Of a DNA stretch of 64,000 nucleotides, positions 44,696 to 53,211 are shown piece by piece. The position numbers and the translations under genes were made by a program. The stretch spans positions 806,001 through 870,000 of the forward strand of contig OZ257136.1 in NCBI GenBank assembly GCA_965278995.1, read 5' to 3'. The number at the start of each line of letters is the position of its first letter. The first letter of the stretch is position 1. Below the pieces are notes generated by a model. That model saw only the letters and a list, made by a program, of their open reading frames with translations. It was not told where the DNA came from and did no database searches. This DNA is from JADJYF01 sp965278995 (lineage in GTDB: Bacteria > Pseudomonadota > Gammaproteobacteria > Ga0077536).

Positions 44696-46276
44696 TCACG
44701 GAGGCGTAGTGACGCGATTGCGTCTGAAGGCGTCCTGCAAGCGATTCTCGAACACAGTCGCCGATCCGCGCCCGCCGATCAGGTTGATGACTGTGCGTGC
44801 GATGCGTCGAGGATAGAACAGGTAGCTGACAACATAGTTCAGTGCCATGAACGTGAGTCGCAGTACTGCCAGCTCCACATTCGAGACATGTCGACTGCTC
44901 ACGCCGTCCGGACGCAGATTGGAAAACTTGCCGTTCAGTGAGACCAGCGACAGAAAATACGCGTCGTTCAATTCGACTTCGCCGCGCGCTTGCAGGTCAG
45001 CGAAGATGGCTGTGCCTGGATAGGCCGAGAAGATGAAGAACGGGACTTCGTCGACCCCGAGTACGGCCATGCGCAGTCCGAAACGAATCGTCTCGAAAAT
45101 CTCGCGCCGCGTTTCGTCGGGAAAACCGATGATGAGATTGGTCCGCACGGTCAGACCGGCACGCCGAGCTGATCGAATTGAATTTTCCATGCGCCCCAGT
45201 CGCACGCGTTTCTTGATACGTGCCAGTGTTGTCGGCGCACCGCTCTCGGGCGCATACGCAACATAATCGCAACCTGTCGCTTTCAGCAGGGCGAGGATTT
45301 CATCGTCGAGCACTTCGCTTCGCGTGCCACTGGGCAAAGACCAGCGCACGCCGAGATTTTCTGCCGCGAGACGCTGGCAGAACTCGAGCGTCCAACCGCG
45401 TCGCGTAAACGCCGTGAGATCGTAGAGCTGGAACGAGGTGATGCCGTAGTGTTCGATGTAGTGCTTGATCTCGGCAATGATGTCGTCGATGTCGCGCATG
45501 ACATAACGCGTCGTCCACATCTGCGGGCTGGAGCAGAACGTACACCGATAGGGGCAGCCGCGGGTGGCGATCAGGGGGATGTCTCGTTCCGTGCGAATGC
45601 CGTAAGACTTGCCGGCGGCCCAGAATCGTTCGAGATATCCAGCAGGCCAATGCGGCCACGGAATGTGCCCGATTTCGCGCATGCGCGGTAGACCGCTATT
45701 GTCGACGATGGCGCCGTCGCTGGTGCGGAAAGCGATACCCGGGACAGCCGTCATATCACCGGCCTCCCACGCTTCCAGCAAGCTGAGAAATGTCGCTTCG
45801 CCTTCCCCCTTGACAATGACATCGAGTGCCGCGCAGTCGCGCAGACAATACTCCGGCAGCGCCGTGAAATGTTCCCCGCCGCCAACCAGCAGCGCGGCAG
45901 GAAATCGTGCGCGGACCCGCTCGATGAGCTGGCGCAGCAAGACCCACTCGGCGGAAAACATCGAACTGAAACCAACCACGGCGGTATCGTCGGGCAGGCT
46001 GGCGACAAGTTCGGCAAGGGGCAGACCCTGGATCTGGAAACCAGGCAATTCGACCAGGCGATGGACCTGATTCAGACCCTCGGCAATCCCGTCGATGAAG
46101 CTGACCGGATACCCGTGGTGCAGTAGATAACCCGCGACATAAGCCATGCCAATGTGCGGCACCGCTTCGTTGTTGAACGCGCCCACCCGCGACAACAACG
46201 GCGGCCGCAGCAGAACCACGCGGGGTTTGACGCGCAGTTCTATAGTGACGGCCAGGCGATCGGAGGGCTGTAGCAT
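44696..46276 (-). CDS. B12-binding-type radical SAM protein
   Basis: 526 residues. The N-terminal ~170 residues form a B12-binding-like Rossmann domain ('NEAVPHIGMAYVAGYLLHHG', 'VVGFSSMFSAEW') but lack the DxHxxG cobalamin-ligand motif, as in base-off binders of this class. The radical SAM cluster motif is C241/C245/C248 in TRGCPYRCTFCSS. 'YAPESGAPTTLARIKKRVRL' and 'NLIIGFPDETRREIFETIRF' complete the TIM-barrel. The class performs methylations or ring rearrangements on unactivated carbon; the substrate here is unknown. Its neighbours are an acyl-CoA dehydrogenase and an acyl-CoA ligase, hinting at a lipid-like substrate (inference). Confidence 0.88.
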   Translation of the reverse strand: MLQPSDRLAVTIELRVKPRVVLLRPPLLSRVGAFNNEAVPHIGMAYVAGYLLHHGYPVSFIDGIAEGLNQVHRLVELPGFQIQGLPLAELVASLPDDTAVVGFSSMFSAEWVLLRQLIERVRARFPAALLVGGGEHFTALPEYCLRDCAALDVIVKGEGEATFLSLLEAWEAGDMTAVPGIAFRTSDGAIVDNSGLPRMREIGHIPWPHWPAGYLERFWAAGKSYGIRTERDIPLIATRGCPYRCTFCSSPQMWTTRYVMRDIDDIIAEIKHYIEHYGITSFQLYDLTAFTRRGWTLEFCQRLAAENLGVRWSLPSGTRSEVLDDEILALLKATGCDYVAYAPESGAPTTLARIKKRVRLGRMENSIRSARRAGLTVRTNLIIGFPDETRREIFETIRFGLRMAVLGVDEVPFFIFSAYPGTAIFADLQARGEVELNDAYFLSLVSLNGKFSNLRPDGVSSRHVSNVELAVLRLTFMALNYVVSYLFYPRRIARTVINLIGGRGSATVFENRLQDAFRRNRVTTPP

Positions 46277-46440
46277 GCGATGTTAGGCTTCTTTCAATGG
46301 TGTTCGCCACAGGTGATACGTATCTAGGCCACCTGGACTGCGTTCCGCACGATGACGCAATTGCCGGATGCCGCTAGGCTCGACTTCCTGTAGTCCCCTG
46401 TCAATCGACGTCGACTACGCCGTAAGGGGTCAGGCTTCCG

Positions 46441-46569
46441 CTGCACGGCTCAGGTCGTGGTGTGGGAGTTGCGCTTCGGGACCGTGAAAATACAGGGATG
46501 TATTTTCCCGAGCCTACATGGACGTACTTGTGGCGTGTCCCGAAGCGCGACTCCCACACCACGGCCGAC
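46441..46569 (+). repeat. Interspersed palindromic repeat, copy B
   Basis: A 129-bp element, inverted relative to copy A at 40798-40925 and about 95% identical. Its terminal arms (about 26 nt: GTGGTGTGGGAG...GGGAC and GTCCC...CTCCCACACCAC) are complementary at all but one position. The centre holds AAAATACA-GGGA-TGTATTTT and a CATGGACGT segment. No transposase gene is nearby and no clear target duplication is seen, so it is non-autonomous (MITE/REP-like). Confidence 0.9.
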
Positions 46570-46620
46570 CAACGCCACCAACTAAACCGGAACCGGGAAG
46601 CGAGCTCAAGTCCATAGTGA

Positions 46621-46648
46621 AGTTTCGGCCGGCAAAGGCCAAACTTTT
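46621..46648 (+). terminator. Hairpin with short T-run
   Basis: AGTTTCGGCC and GGCCAAACT pair with a single bulged C around GGCAAA, followed by TTT. It lies 88 nt before the acyl-CoA ligase start, so it may be a leader structure rather than a terminator. Confidence 0.3.
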
Positions 46649-46735
46649 GCCATCAACAGCGTATTTCGGCTACGCGGCCACGCGTGGACTGTTAGAATTG
46701 TGCACTTCACGCGCAGACCATCAGGACTCCTGGCC

Positions 46736-48196
46736 ATGCAAATCGGATCGCTCATTCGCCGCGCGGCGCTTTATTACGGTGACGCGACCTGTCTAACCGA
46801 GGGCGCGCGCGACGTTTCATTTCGCGAATTCGATCGGTTGACCGATGTCATCGGCAACGCGTTGATTGCGCGCGGACTGCAAGCCGGTGATCGCGTCGGT
46901 GTGCTATTGCCGAACAGCATCGAATGCCTGGTTGCCTATTACGCGCTGGCCAAGGCTGGTCTGGTCAGAGTCGGCTTGAATACGCGCGAGACGCTCGATA
47001 ATCATCGCTACAAGCTCGCTGACAGCGGCAGCCGCGCCGCTATCCACGATGATATCGATGGTCTGGATGTCGACATCGCCATCGGTCGTGCGGAATTCTC
47101 CGCCATGTTCGCGCAGGGCAACGACAGCCCCTGCGCAGTCGATCGCGCGCTCGACGCACCGCTGCGTCTCGGCTACACCGGCGGCACCACCGGCAAAGCC
47201 AAGGCGGTCACCTTGACCACCCGCGGCGAACTCGCCGAGCTGTCCGCGTTTCTGATCGATCTCGTACCTGATCTTGCGCCCGGGAATACGTTTCTGCATG
47301 CCGCACCGATAGCGCATGCGTCAGGCGCGTTTTTTCTCCCGGCCATTGCGCGTGGTGTGCGTTCCCTGGTCATGAAAAAATTCGATCCGGCAGAATTTAT
47401 CGCGCTCGCCGTGCGCGAGCAGGCCAGCCACACGTTTCTGGTACCGACCATGCTTGCCATGGTGCTCGAGGAGCCGACGCTGGCCGGCGCGCACTTCGCG
47501 TTGCGCAAGATTGCTTACGGTGCCTCGCCCATTGCGCCGAGCCTGCTCGAACGCGCTCAGACCTGCTTTGGTCGCATTTTCGCGCAATGTTACGGGCAGG
47601 CCGAGAGCCCCATGGTCATCACGTGTCTGGCCCCCGAAGATCACCACCGGGCCGGTTCATGCGGTCGGCCATTTACGTTCGTCGAATGCGCTGTGTTCGA
47701 CGATACCGACCTTCCGTTGCCGGCGGGCGAAGTCGGCGAAATAGTCTGCCGTGGTCCGCAGACGATGGCGTATTACTGGAATCGTCCGGAAGCGACCAGC
47801 GAAGCGTTCCGCAATGGCTGGCTGCACACCGGTGATGTTGGCTATCGTGACGACGACGGCTTTTATTATCTTGTCGATCGCAAGAACGACATGTTGATTT
47901 CAGGCGGCTATAACGTTTATCCGCGCGAAGTCGAAGACGTCCTGATGGCATTTCCCGGCGTCGTCGAAGCCGCTGTCGTCGGGTTGCCGGATGAGAAATG
48001 GGGCGATCGTGTGCACGCAGTAGTGGCCGGTAGAGCCGATCTCGATGTCGCCGCGCTCGCCGAGCATGCGCGTGCGCTGCTCGCCAACTTCAAGCGACCG
48101 AAAGACATCGAGGTATGGAGCGAATTGCCGAAAAGCGCAGCGAACAAGATCCTGCGACGGGAAGTGCGTGAGCGACTCCTCGCTCAGCGCGGGTGA
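46736..48196 (+). CDS. AMP-forming acyl-CoA synthetase/ligase
   Basis: 486 residues from the ATG at 46736. The adenylate-forming P-loop is 'LGYTGGTTGKAKAVTLT', with 'AQCYGQAESPMVIT', 'GWLHTGDVGYRDDDGFYYLV' and 'MLISGGYNVYPREVEDVLMA' marking the other ANL motifs. 'LPKSAANKILRREVRERLL' supplies the C-terminal catalytic lysine. It activates a carboxylic acid as acyl-AMP and transfers it to CoA; the substrate is unknown. Slightly short for the family but complete. The cnoX gene starts 88 nt downstream. Confidence 0.92.
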   Translation: MQIGSLIRRAALYYGDATCLTEGARDVSFREFDRLTDVIGNALIARGLQAGDRVGVLLPNSIECLVAYYALAKAGLVRVGLNTRETLDNHRYKLADSGSRAAIHDDIDGLDVDIAIGRAEFSAMFAQGNDSPCAVDRALDAPLRLGYTGGTTGKAKAVTLTTRGELAELSAFLIDLVPDLAPGNTFLHAAPIAHASGAFFLPAIARGVRSLVMKKFDPAEFIALAVREQASHTFLVPTMLAMVLEEPTLAGAHFALRKIAYGASPIAPSLLERAQTCFGRIFAQCYGQAESPMVITCLAPEDHHRAGSCGRPFTFVECAVFDDTDLPLPAGEVGEIVCRGPQTMAYYWNRPEATSEAFRNGWLHTGDVGYRDDDGFYYLVDRKNDMLISGGYNVYPREVEDVLMAFPGVVEAAVVGLPDEKWGDRVHAVVAGRADLDVAALAEHARALLANFKRPKDIEVWSELPKSAANKILRREVRERLLAQRG

Positions 48197-48284
48197 CCAC
48201 CGACTTGTATTCGCGCCGTGCCAACCTTATATCTTGGACTAAGTCCGACAGACTGTTACAGCCATTGATGTACGAGATTCACAG

Positions 48285-49106
48285 ATGACCAGTACCCATG
48301 TCACCGCTGCCACTGCAGCCAGTTTTCCGCAGGCTGTCATCGAGGCTTCGCATGAACGGCCGGTACTGGTCGATTTCTGGGCCTCGTGGTGTGCGCCGTG
48401 CCGGGCACTGGCGCCTGTACTCGAGACGTTGGCGGACAAGCTCGATGGCGCGTTGGCGGTGGTCAAGGTCGATTCCGACGCCGAGCCAGCGCTGTCCGGT
48501 CAGTTCGGTGTACGCAGTCTGCCGACACTGCTGTTGTTTCGTGACGGCAAGCCGGTGGAGCAGGCCGTCGGTGCTCAGCCGCTCGCCGCACTGGAACGAT
48601 TGGTCGAACCGTATCTGGCGCGAGCGACAGACCCGCTGTTGTCCGCTGCGCTCGAAGCCCGTGCCCGCGGCGCCGGTGACGAGGCAATTGCGGTTCTGGA
48701 ACAGGCGTTGGAACTCGCCGCTGACGACTATCGAATACATCCGCCACTGGCGGATTGCTACCTCGATGCGGGCCGAGTGGAAGACGCTCGTGCGCTGCTT
48801 GCGGGCCTGCCGGCGAACATTGCGGTCAACGATGCCGTAAAGCGTGTCGGCGCACGCCTCCATCTCGTCGATGCAATCGAAGCGGACAGCGACGATCCAT
48901 TGGCCGCAGCTTATGCTGCTGCGCGCGCCGCTGCCGCCCGCGATGACTACGAGCAAGCCGTTCCCGCTCTGCTCGAATTGCTCGCGCGTCAACGCGATTG
49001 GGGGGATGGCGCCATCCGCAAGACTCTGCTCGATATCTTCAGTGTGCTCGGTTCCGACCCGCGGGTGAAACCCTGGCGCACGCAGATGGCGCGGACGCTG
49101 AACTGA
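48285..49106 (+). CDS. cnoX: Thioredoxin-TPR co-chaperone CnoX (YbbN)
   Basis: 273 residues. An N-terminal thioredoxin domain has the active site WCAPC (C36, C39) and 'GVRSLPTLLLFRDGKP'. It is followed by TPR-like helices ('AIAVLEQALELAADDY', 'YEQAVPALLELLARQRDWGD'), the standard YbbN layout and length. CnoX holds oxidatively damaged proteins and passes them to GroEL/DnaK. Both active cysteines are present, whereas E. coli CnoX has SxxC, so this one may be redox-active. It is convergent with the phosphatase gene, which ends at the adjacent base. Confidence 0.93.
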   Translation: MTSTHVTAATAASFPQAVIEASHERPVLVDFWASWCAPCRALAPVLETLADKLDGALAVVKVDSDAEPALSGQFGVRSLPTLLLFRDGKPVEQAVGAQPLAALERLVEPYLARATDPLLSAALEARARGAGDEAIAVLEQALELAADDYRIHPPLADCYLDAGRVEDARALLAGLPANIAVNDAVKRVGARLHLVDAIEADSDDPLAAAYAAARAAAARDDYEQAVPALLELLARQRDWGDGAIRKTLLDIFSVLGSDPRVKPWRTQMARTLN

Positions 49107-49862
49107 TTATTCCAGCAGTAGCGCAGCCAGCGCCTGGCGCTCGGCTGCGCGGAAATTCAGGAAATTTTCGGCGTACGCCTCGAATGATCCGCAGCGCTGC
49201 GCAATGGCGTCGAGCGTAGCCTGCAGGTATTCGGGTCGCGCTGCCATGACGATGGCGATGGCGTCCTCACGAGCCGCGCCACCGAAGACGTCGATATGCT
49301 GGTACTCGCCATTGCTGAGCAGGTAGTCGTCGAGGACCTCGGCGACAGGCACGCCCAGAGCGAGCAGGATGAGGGCGACCGCCACGCCGGTGCGATCCTT
49401 GCCGCTGGTGCAGTGGATCAGATGCGGCGCCGCGCCCTGAACAAGTAGATCGTGAATGACGCTGCGCATTTCGGCAGCGTGCTCGAACGGCATCCGTGCG
49501 TAGTTGCTGCACATGATGGCGAACGCAGTCGGCGCGTCGGCACCTTGACGATTGATCGCTTCGAACAGTTCAAGCGTGGTTTTCGGCAGAAATCCTCGAT
49601 GCAGAAATGTCGGTGGTGAAGCGGCAGGAAACCTGTCAGGCGCTCGTTCTCGCTCCTCGTCATAGCGCAGATCGATGATCGTCTTCACGCCCAGCGCGGC
49701 CACGAGATCGACATCGGCAGGTGTCAGCCGAGCCAGTCCGTCGGCGCGAAACAGCTTGCCTCGACGGATAGTCCGACCATCACCTGTCGGCAGTCCGCCG
49801 AGGTCGCGTACATTTTTCGCGCCTTCGAAGCGCAGGATCCGATCAGCATGAGGTGCTTGCAT
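49107..49862 (-). CDS. Tyrosine-protein phosphatase (DSP/PTP-like)
   Basis: 251 residues from the ATG at 49862. The catalytic P-loop is HCTSGKDRTG (C151, R157). 'NVRDLGGLPTGDG' and 'LFRADGLARLTPAD' match the bacterial family that also includes PtpB-type phosphatases. It may act on phosphotyrosine or phosphoinositide-like substrates; unknown here. An upstream in-frame ATG at 49949 would add 29 residues overlapping the Lrp gene and is less likely. It is probably cotranscribed with the Lrp gene. Confidence 0.88.
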   Translation of the reverse strand: MQAPHADRILRFEGAKNVRDLGGLPTGDGRTIRRGKLFRADGLARLTPADVDLVAALGVKTIIDLRYDEERERAPDRFPAASPPTFLHRGFLPKTTLELFEAINRQGADAPTAFAIMCSNYARMPFEHAAEMRSVIHDLLVQGAAPHLIHCTSGKDRTGVAVALILLALGVPVAEVLDDYLLSNGEYQHIDVFGGAAREDAIAIVMAARPEYLQATLDAIAQRCGSFEAYAENFLNFRAAERQALAALLLE

Positions 49863-49932
49863 AGGTCTCGTCAGGTTCAGGGCGGGGATGTCCTGAATGA
49901 TACCCGAAACCTTGCATTTGCCTGTTACCGGG

Positions 49933-50403
49933 TCAGAGCGTCCCATCACGCAGCGGTAACTCGGTTCGCTGCACGATAGGTTTCAGGGCGAAACTGGTCT
50001 GAATATTCGCGATGCCGGCAATCCGCGTCAGCTTGTCCTGTAGAAAGCGCTCATAGCTCTCGAGATCCGGCAGCGCCACGCGAAGCAGGTAGTCGGAGGT
50101 GCCGGTCATGAGATAGCACTCCATCACTTCCGGATAGGTCACGACCTGATCCTGAAAACGTTCCAGCGACTCTTTCTCCTGGCTGCGGAGTGAGACGCTG
50201 ACGAAAGCCGTGATGGGCAGACCGACTGCTCGCGCGTCGACCAGACCGACATAGCGGCGGATTACGCCGGCACGTTCGAGCGCTTTGACACGGCGCAGAC
50301 ACGGCGACGGCGACAGCCCGACGCGGTCAGCAAGCTCGTTGTTGGCCAGTCTGGCGTCGTTCTGGAGGAAGTGCAGGATTCGGAAGTCGAGGCGGTCTAA
50401 CAT
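49933..50403 (-). CDS. Lrp/AsnC-family transcriptional regulator
   Basis: 156 residues from the ATG at 50403 (MLDRLDFRILHFLQNDARLA). The helix-turn-helix is 'ADRVGLSPSPCLRRVKALER', followed by the RAM/AsnC ligand domain ('EVMECYLMTGTSDYLLRVAL'). The ATG at 50415 lies inside an operator-like dyad and is less likely. The family forms octamers and responds to amino acids. It is divergent from aceE with a shared dyad-rich spacer, so it probably controls itself and aceEF. It may be cotranscribed with the phosphatase gene. Confidence 0.93.
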   Translation of the reverse strand: MLDRLDFRILHFLQNDARLANNELADRVGLSPSPCLRRVKALERAGVIRRYVGLVDARAVGLPITAFVSVSLRSQEKESLERFQDQVVTYPEVMECYLMTGTSDYLLRVALPDLESYERFLQDKLTRIAGIANIQTSFALKPIVQRTELPLRDGTL

Positions 50404-50408
50404 GATTC

Positions 50409-50460
50409 TTGGCATTAAATTGTGATTCTATGCCGAATATAGCATTCGGATGCCAAATAT
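50409..50460. promoter_or_regulatory. Nested dyad, probable Lrp operator for lrp/aceEF
   Basis: TTGGCAT (50409-50415) pairs with ATGCCAA (50450-50456), and CCGAAT (50433-50438) with ATTCGG (50444-50449). Two direct copies, ATGCCGAATAT (50430-50440) and ATGCCAAATAT (50450-50460), are exactly 20 bp apart, about two helical turns. It lies between the divergent Lrp and aceE genes. Confidence 0.6.
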
Positions 50461-50547
50461 ACCGTCTCTGGCGCCATGATTCGCAATCGCGTTGCGCGCT
50501 GCCCGGGCTATCCTGCCGGCTTAACAGGCAGTACGGAACGTATCAGG

Positions 50548-53211
50548 ATGCATGCGGGAGGAGCCGACGGGCTGGAGCGTGACTTGGCCGAATGGCGCGA
50601 GTCGCTCGACTATATCCATGACACTTTCGGCGTGGCCGGAGTACGCGAGATTCTCCGGGCGCTGCAGAACCATGCATTGACCCGCGGCGTAGCGCTCGCT
50701 GAAGCGACCCTGAATACGCCTTACGTCAACACCATCGCAGTGAGCGATGAGCCACGCTATCCAGGGGATGTCGCCCTGGAAAAGCGGATTGAGAACATCA
50801 TCCGCTGGAATGCGATGGCGATGGTTCTGCAGGCCGCGGATAGTGGCAGCGGGGTCGGCGGACATATTGCGACCTATGCTTCCTGCGCAACGATGATGGA
50901 AGTCGGTTTCCATCATTTCTTCCGCGCGCGTTCGGCCGATTACGGCGGCGATCTCGTAATTCCACAACCGCATGCAGCGCCTGGTGTTTATGCGCGTGCG
51001 TTCGTCGAGGGTCGGCTGAGTGCGGCCGAGCTCGCCAATTTCCGCCGCCAACTGCAGCCGGTGCGCGGGCTGAGTTCGTACCCGCATCCGCGCCTGATGC
51101 CCGACTTCTGGCAGGTACCGTGCGCCTCGATGGGTCTGTCGACGCCGACTGCCATCTATCAGGCGCGCTTCGCCAAATATCTCGAGAATCGCGGATTGAA
51201 GCCGGCCAACGGTGGGCGGGTATGGTGTTTCATCGGTGACGGTGAGGCCGACGAACCGGAAGTTCTCGGTACTATCAGCATCGCTGCCCGCGAACAGCTC
51301 GACAATCTCGTGCTGGTCATCAACTGTAATCTGCAACGTCTCGACGGTCCAGTTCGCGGCAATGGCAAGATTATTCAGGAGCTCGAGCGCAGCTTTCGTG
51401 GCGGGGACTGGAACGTGATCAAGGTCATCTGGGGCAGCGGCTGGGACGGCCTGCTGGCGGCGGACCATCAGGGTGTGCTGCGGGCGCGCATGGAGGAAGC
51501 GGTCGACGGCGACTATCAGTGGTACTCCGTGTCGCCAGGCAATATTCAGCGCGAGCACTGGGTCGAGAACAATCCCGAGCTGGCGCGCATGATGAACTCG
51601 TTGACCGACGATGAAGTGCGCGACATCAAGCGCGGTGGGCAGGATCCTAAAAAAGTCCACGCGGCCTTTGCGCGGGCGCTGGCAACGAGCGGCAAACCTA
51701 CCGTCGTCCTGGTCAAAACCGTGAAAGGCGATGGCATGGGCGCAGTGCAGGGGCGCAATACCGTTCATCAGAAGAAGAACCTGAAAGCGGCGGAACGAAT
51801 CGCCTGCGCGCGCGAATACGGCATACCGCTCAGCGACGAGGCGATCGCGCAGGCAACGTTTTATCGGCCTGATGACGACAGCGAGGAAATCCGCTACATC
51901 GCCGCGCGTCGCGCCGCGCTGGGCGGTGCGCTGCCGCGCCGTGATGTTGCCTGCCGGCCACTGGCCACGCCTGGACTCGAGTATTTCCAGGAACTGCTCG
52001 ACGGCTCACCGCAACGGGCAGCGTCGACAACCATGGCCGCCGTGCGACTGCTGTCGCGCCTGCTCAAACATCCGGATATCGGCCGCTACGTTGTGCCTAT
52101 CGTGCCGGATGAAGCGCGGACTTTCGGCATGGACAGCCTGTTTCGCGTTGCCGGCATCTATTCTCCGGCCGGCCAGAACTATCGGCCGGTCGATGCTGAC
52201 ACCTTGCTGCCATATCGTGAGGCGGTTGACGGTCAGATCCTGCAGGAAGGGATCTGTGAAACCGGCGCGCTGGCCTCGTTTCTAGCTGCCGGAACCGCCT
52301 ATGCGGTGCACGGCGTGCCGACAATCCCGTTTTATCTGTTCTATTCGATTTTCGGTTTTCAGCGCGTTGGCGACATGATTTGGGCCTGTGGCGACATGAT
52401 GTGCCGCGGTTTTCTGCTCGGCGGGACTGCCGGCCGCACAACCTTGAATGGCGAAGGGCTGCAACATCAGGACGGACACTCGCAGGTCGTGGCCGAGACC
52501 ATACCGAATCTGCGCAGCTACGATCCCGCTTTCGGTTATGAACTCGCGGTCATCATCCGTGACGGCATTCGTCGCATGTACGAACTGCAGGAAGACCGCT
52601 TCTACTACATCACGCTGTACAACGAGAATTATGCGATGCCCGCGATGCCCGCAGTCGACGCGACTGAGGGGATCCTTCGCGGCCTGTATTGTTGGCGTCG
52701 CGGCGGGGCGGACACTGGCCCGCGTGCGCATCTGCTGGCCAGCGGTCCATTGGTCTTGCAGTCCGTGGCGGCGGCTGAACTGCTGGCGGAAGAAGGCGTG
52801 CAGTCGGACCTGTGGAGCGTGACCAGCTGGAATGAGCTCTACCGCAATGCTGTGGCCAGCGATCGATGGAACATGCTGCATCCCGCCAGCGAACTGCAGC
52901 GCAGCTATCTCGAGACGCAGTTGGCTGGCGAGCACGGCGCGTTCGTGCTGGTCTCCGACTATATGAAAACGCTGGGGATGAAACTGGCCCGATGGATCCC
53001 GGGCGAGGTTACGGTACTCGGTACTGACGGCTACGGTTTGAGTGAGAGTCGCGCCGCGTTGCGTGACTATTTCGAGATCAGTCCCGCGTACATTGCTCTG
53101 GCCGCGCTCTCGAATCTGAGCCGGCAAGGCCTGATTGGTATCGAGCGTGTCAATGCGTTCATCGTGCGCCACGAGTTGGCGCGCGAGCGTCCGGCGGCGA
53201 GCGAGCGATGA
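50548..53211 (+). CDS. aceE: Pyruvate dehydrogenase E1, homodimeric type
   Basis: 887 residues from the ATG at 50548, the same length as E. coli AceE; GGAA lies 9 nt upstream. An upstream ATG at 50476 adds 24 residues. The thiamine-diphosphate motif begins GDGEADEPEVLG at 230 and ends VINCN about 30 residues later, near 'NLQRLDGPVRGNGKIIQELE'. 'GLSSYPHPRLMPDFWQVP' and 'RTTLNGEGLQHQDGHSQV' are classic AceE blocks. It decarboxylates pyruvate and acetylates the E2 lipoyl group. It overlaps aceF by 4 nt; no E3 gene is present downstream. Probably controlled by the divergent Lrp-type regulator. Confidence 0.96.
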   Translation: MHAGGADGLERDLAEWRESLDYIHDTFGVAGVREILRALQNHALTRGVALAEATLNTPYVNTIAVSDEPRYPGDVALEKRIENIIRWNAMAMVLQAADSGSGVGGHIATYASCATMMEVGFHHFFRARSADYGGDLVIPQPHAAPGVYARAFVEGRLSAAELANFRRQLQPVRGLSSYPHPRLMPDFWQVPCASMGLSTPTAIYQARFAKYLENRGLKPANGGRVWCFIGDGEADEPEVLGTISIAAREQLDNLVLVINCNLQRLDGPVRGNGKIIQELERSFRGGDWNVIKVIWGSGWDGLLAADHQGVLRARMEEAVDGDYQWYSVSPGNIQREHWVENNPELARMMNSLTDDEVRDIKRGGQDPKKVHAAFARALATSGKPTVVLVKTVKGDGMGAVQGRNTVHQKKNLKAAERIACAREYGIPLSDEAIAQATFYRPDDDSEEIRYIAARRAALGGALPRRDVACRPLATPGLEYFQELLDGSPQRAASTTMAAVRLLSRLLKHPDIGRYVVPIVPDEARTFGMDSLFRVAGIYSPAGQNYRPVDADTLLPYREAVDGQILQEGICETGALASFLAAGTAYAVHGVPTIPFYLFYSIFGFQRVGDMIWACGDMMCRGFLLGGTAGRTTLNGEGLQHQDGHSQVVAETIPNLRSYDPAFGYELAVIIRDGIRRMYELQEDRFYYITLYNENYAMPAMPAVDATEGILRGLYCWRRGGADTGPRAHLLASGPLVLQSVAAAELLAEEGVQSDLWSVTSWNELYRNAVASDRWNMLHPASELQRSYLETQLAGEHGAFVLVSDYMKTLGMKLARWIPGEVTVLGTDGYGLSESRAALRDYFEISPAYIALAALSNLSRQGLIGIERVNAFIVRHELARERPAASER

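Larger units (their letters stand above)
46277..46735. other. 459-bp intergenic region with repeat copy B
   Basis: No credible gene lies here. It contains repeat copy B (46441-46569) and a terminator-like hairpin at 46621-46648. The 46277-46440 part holds nothing recognisable beyond the divergent promoter zone of the radical SAM gene. Confidence 0.7.

Noticed and set aside
46518..46796. Plus-strand 92-codon ORF starting in repeat copy B
   Set aside because: It starts inside the repeat and overlaps the acyl-CoA ligase start in another frame; no protein-like features.
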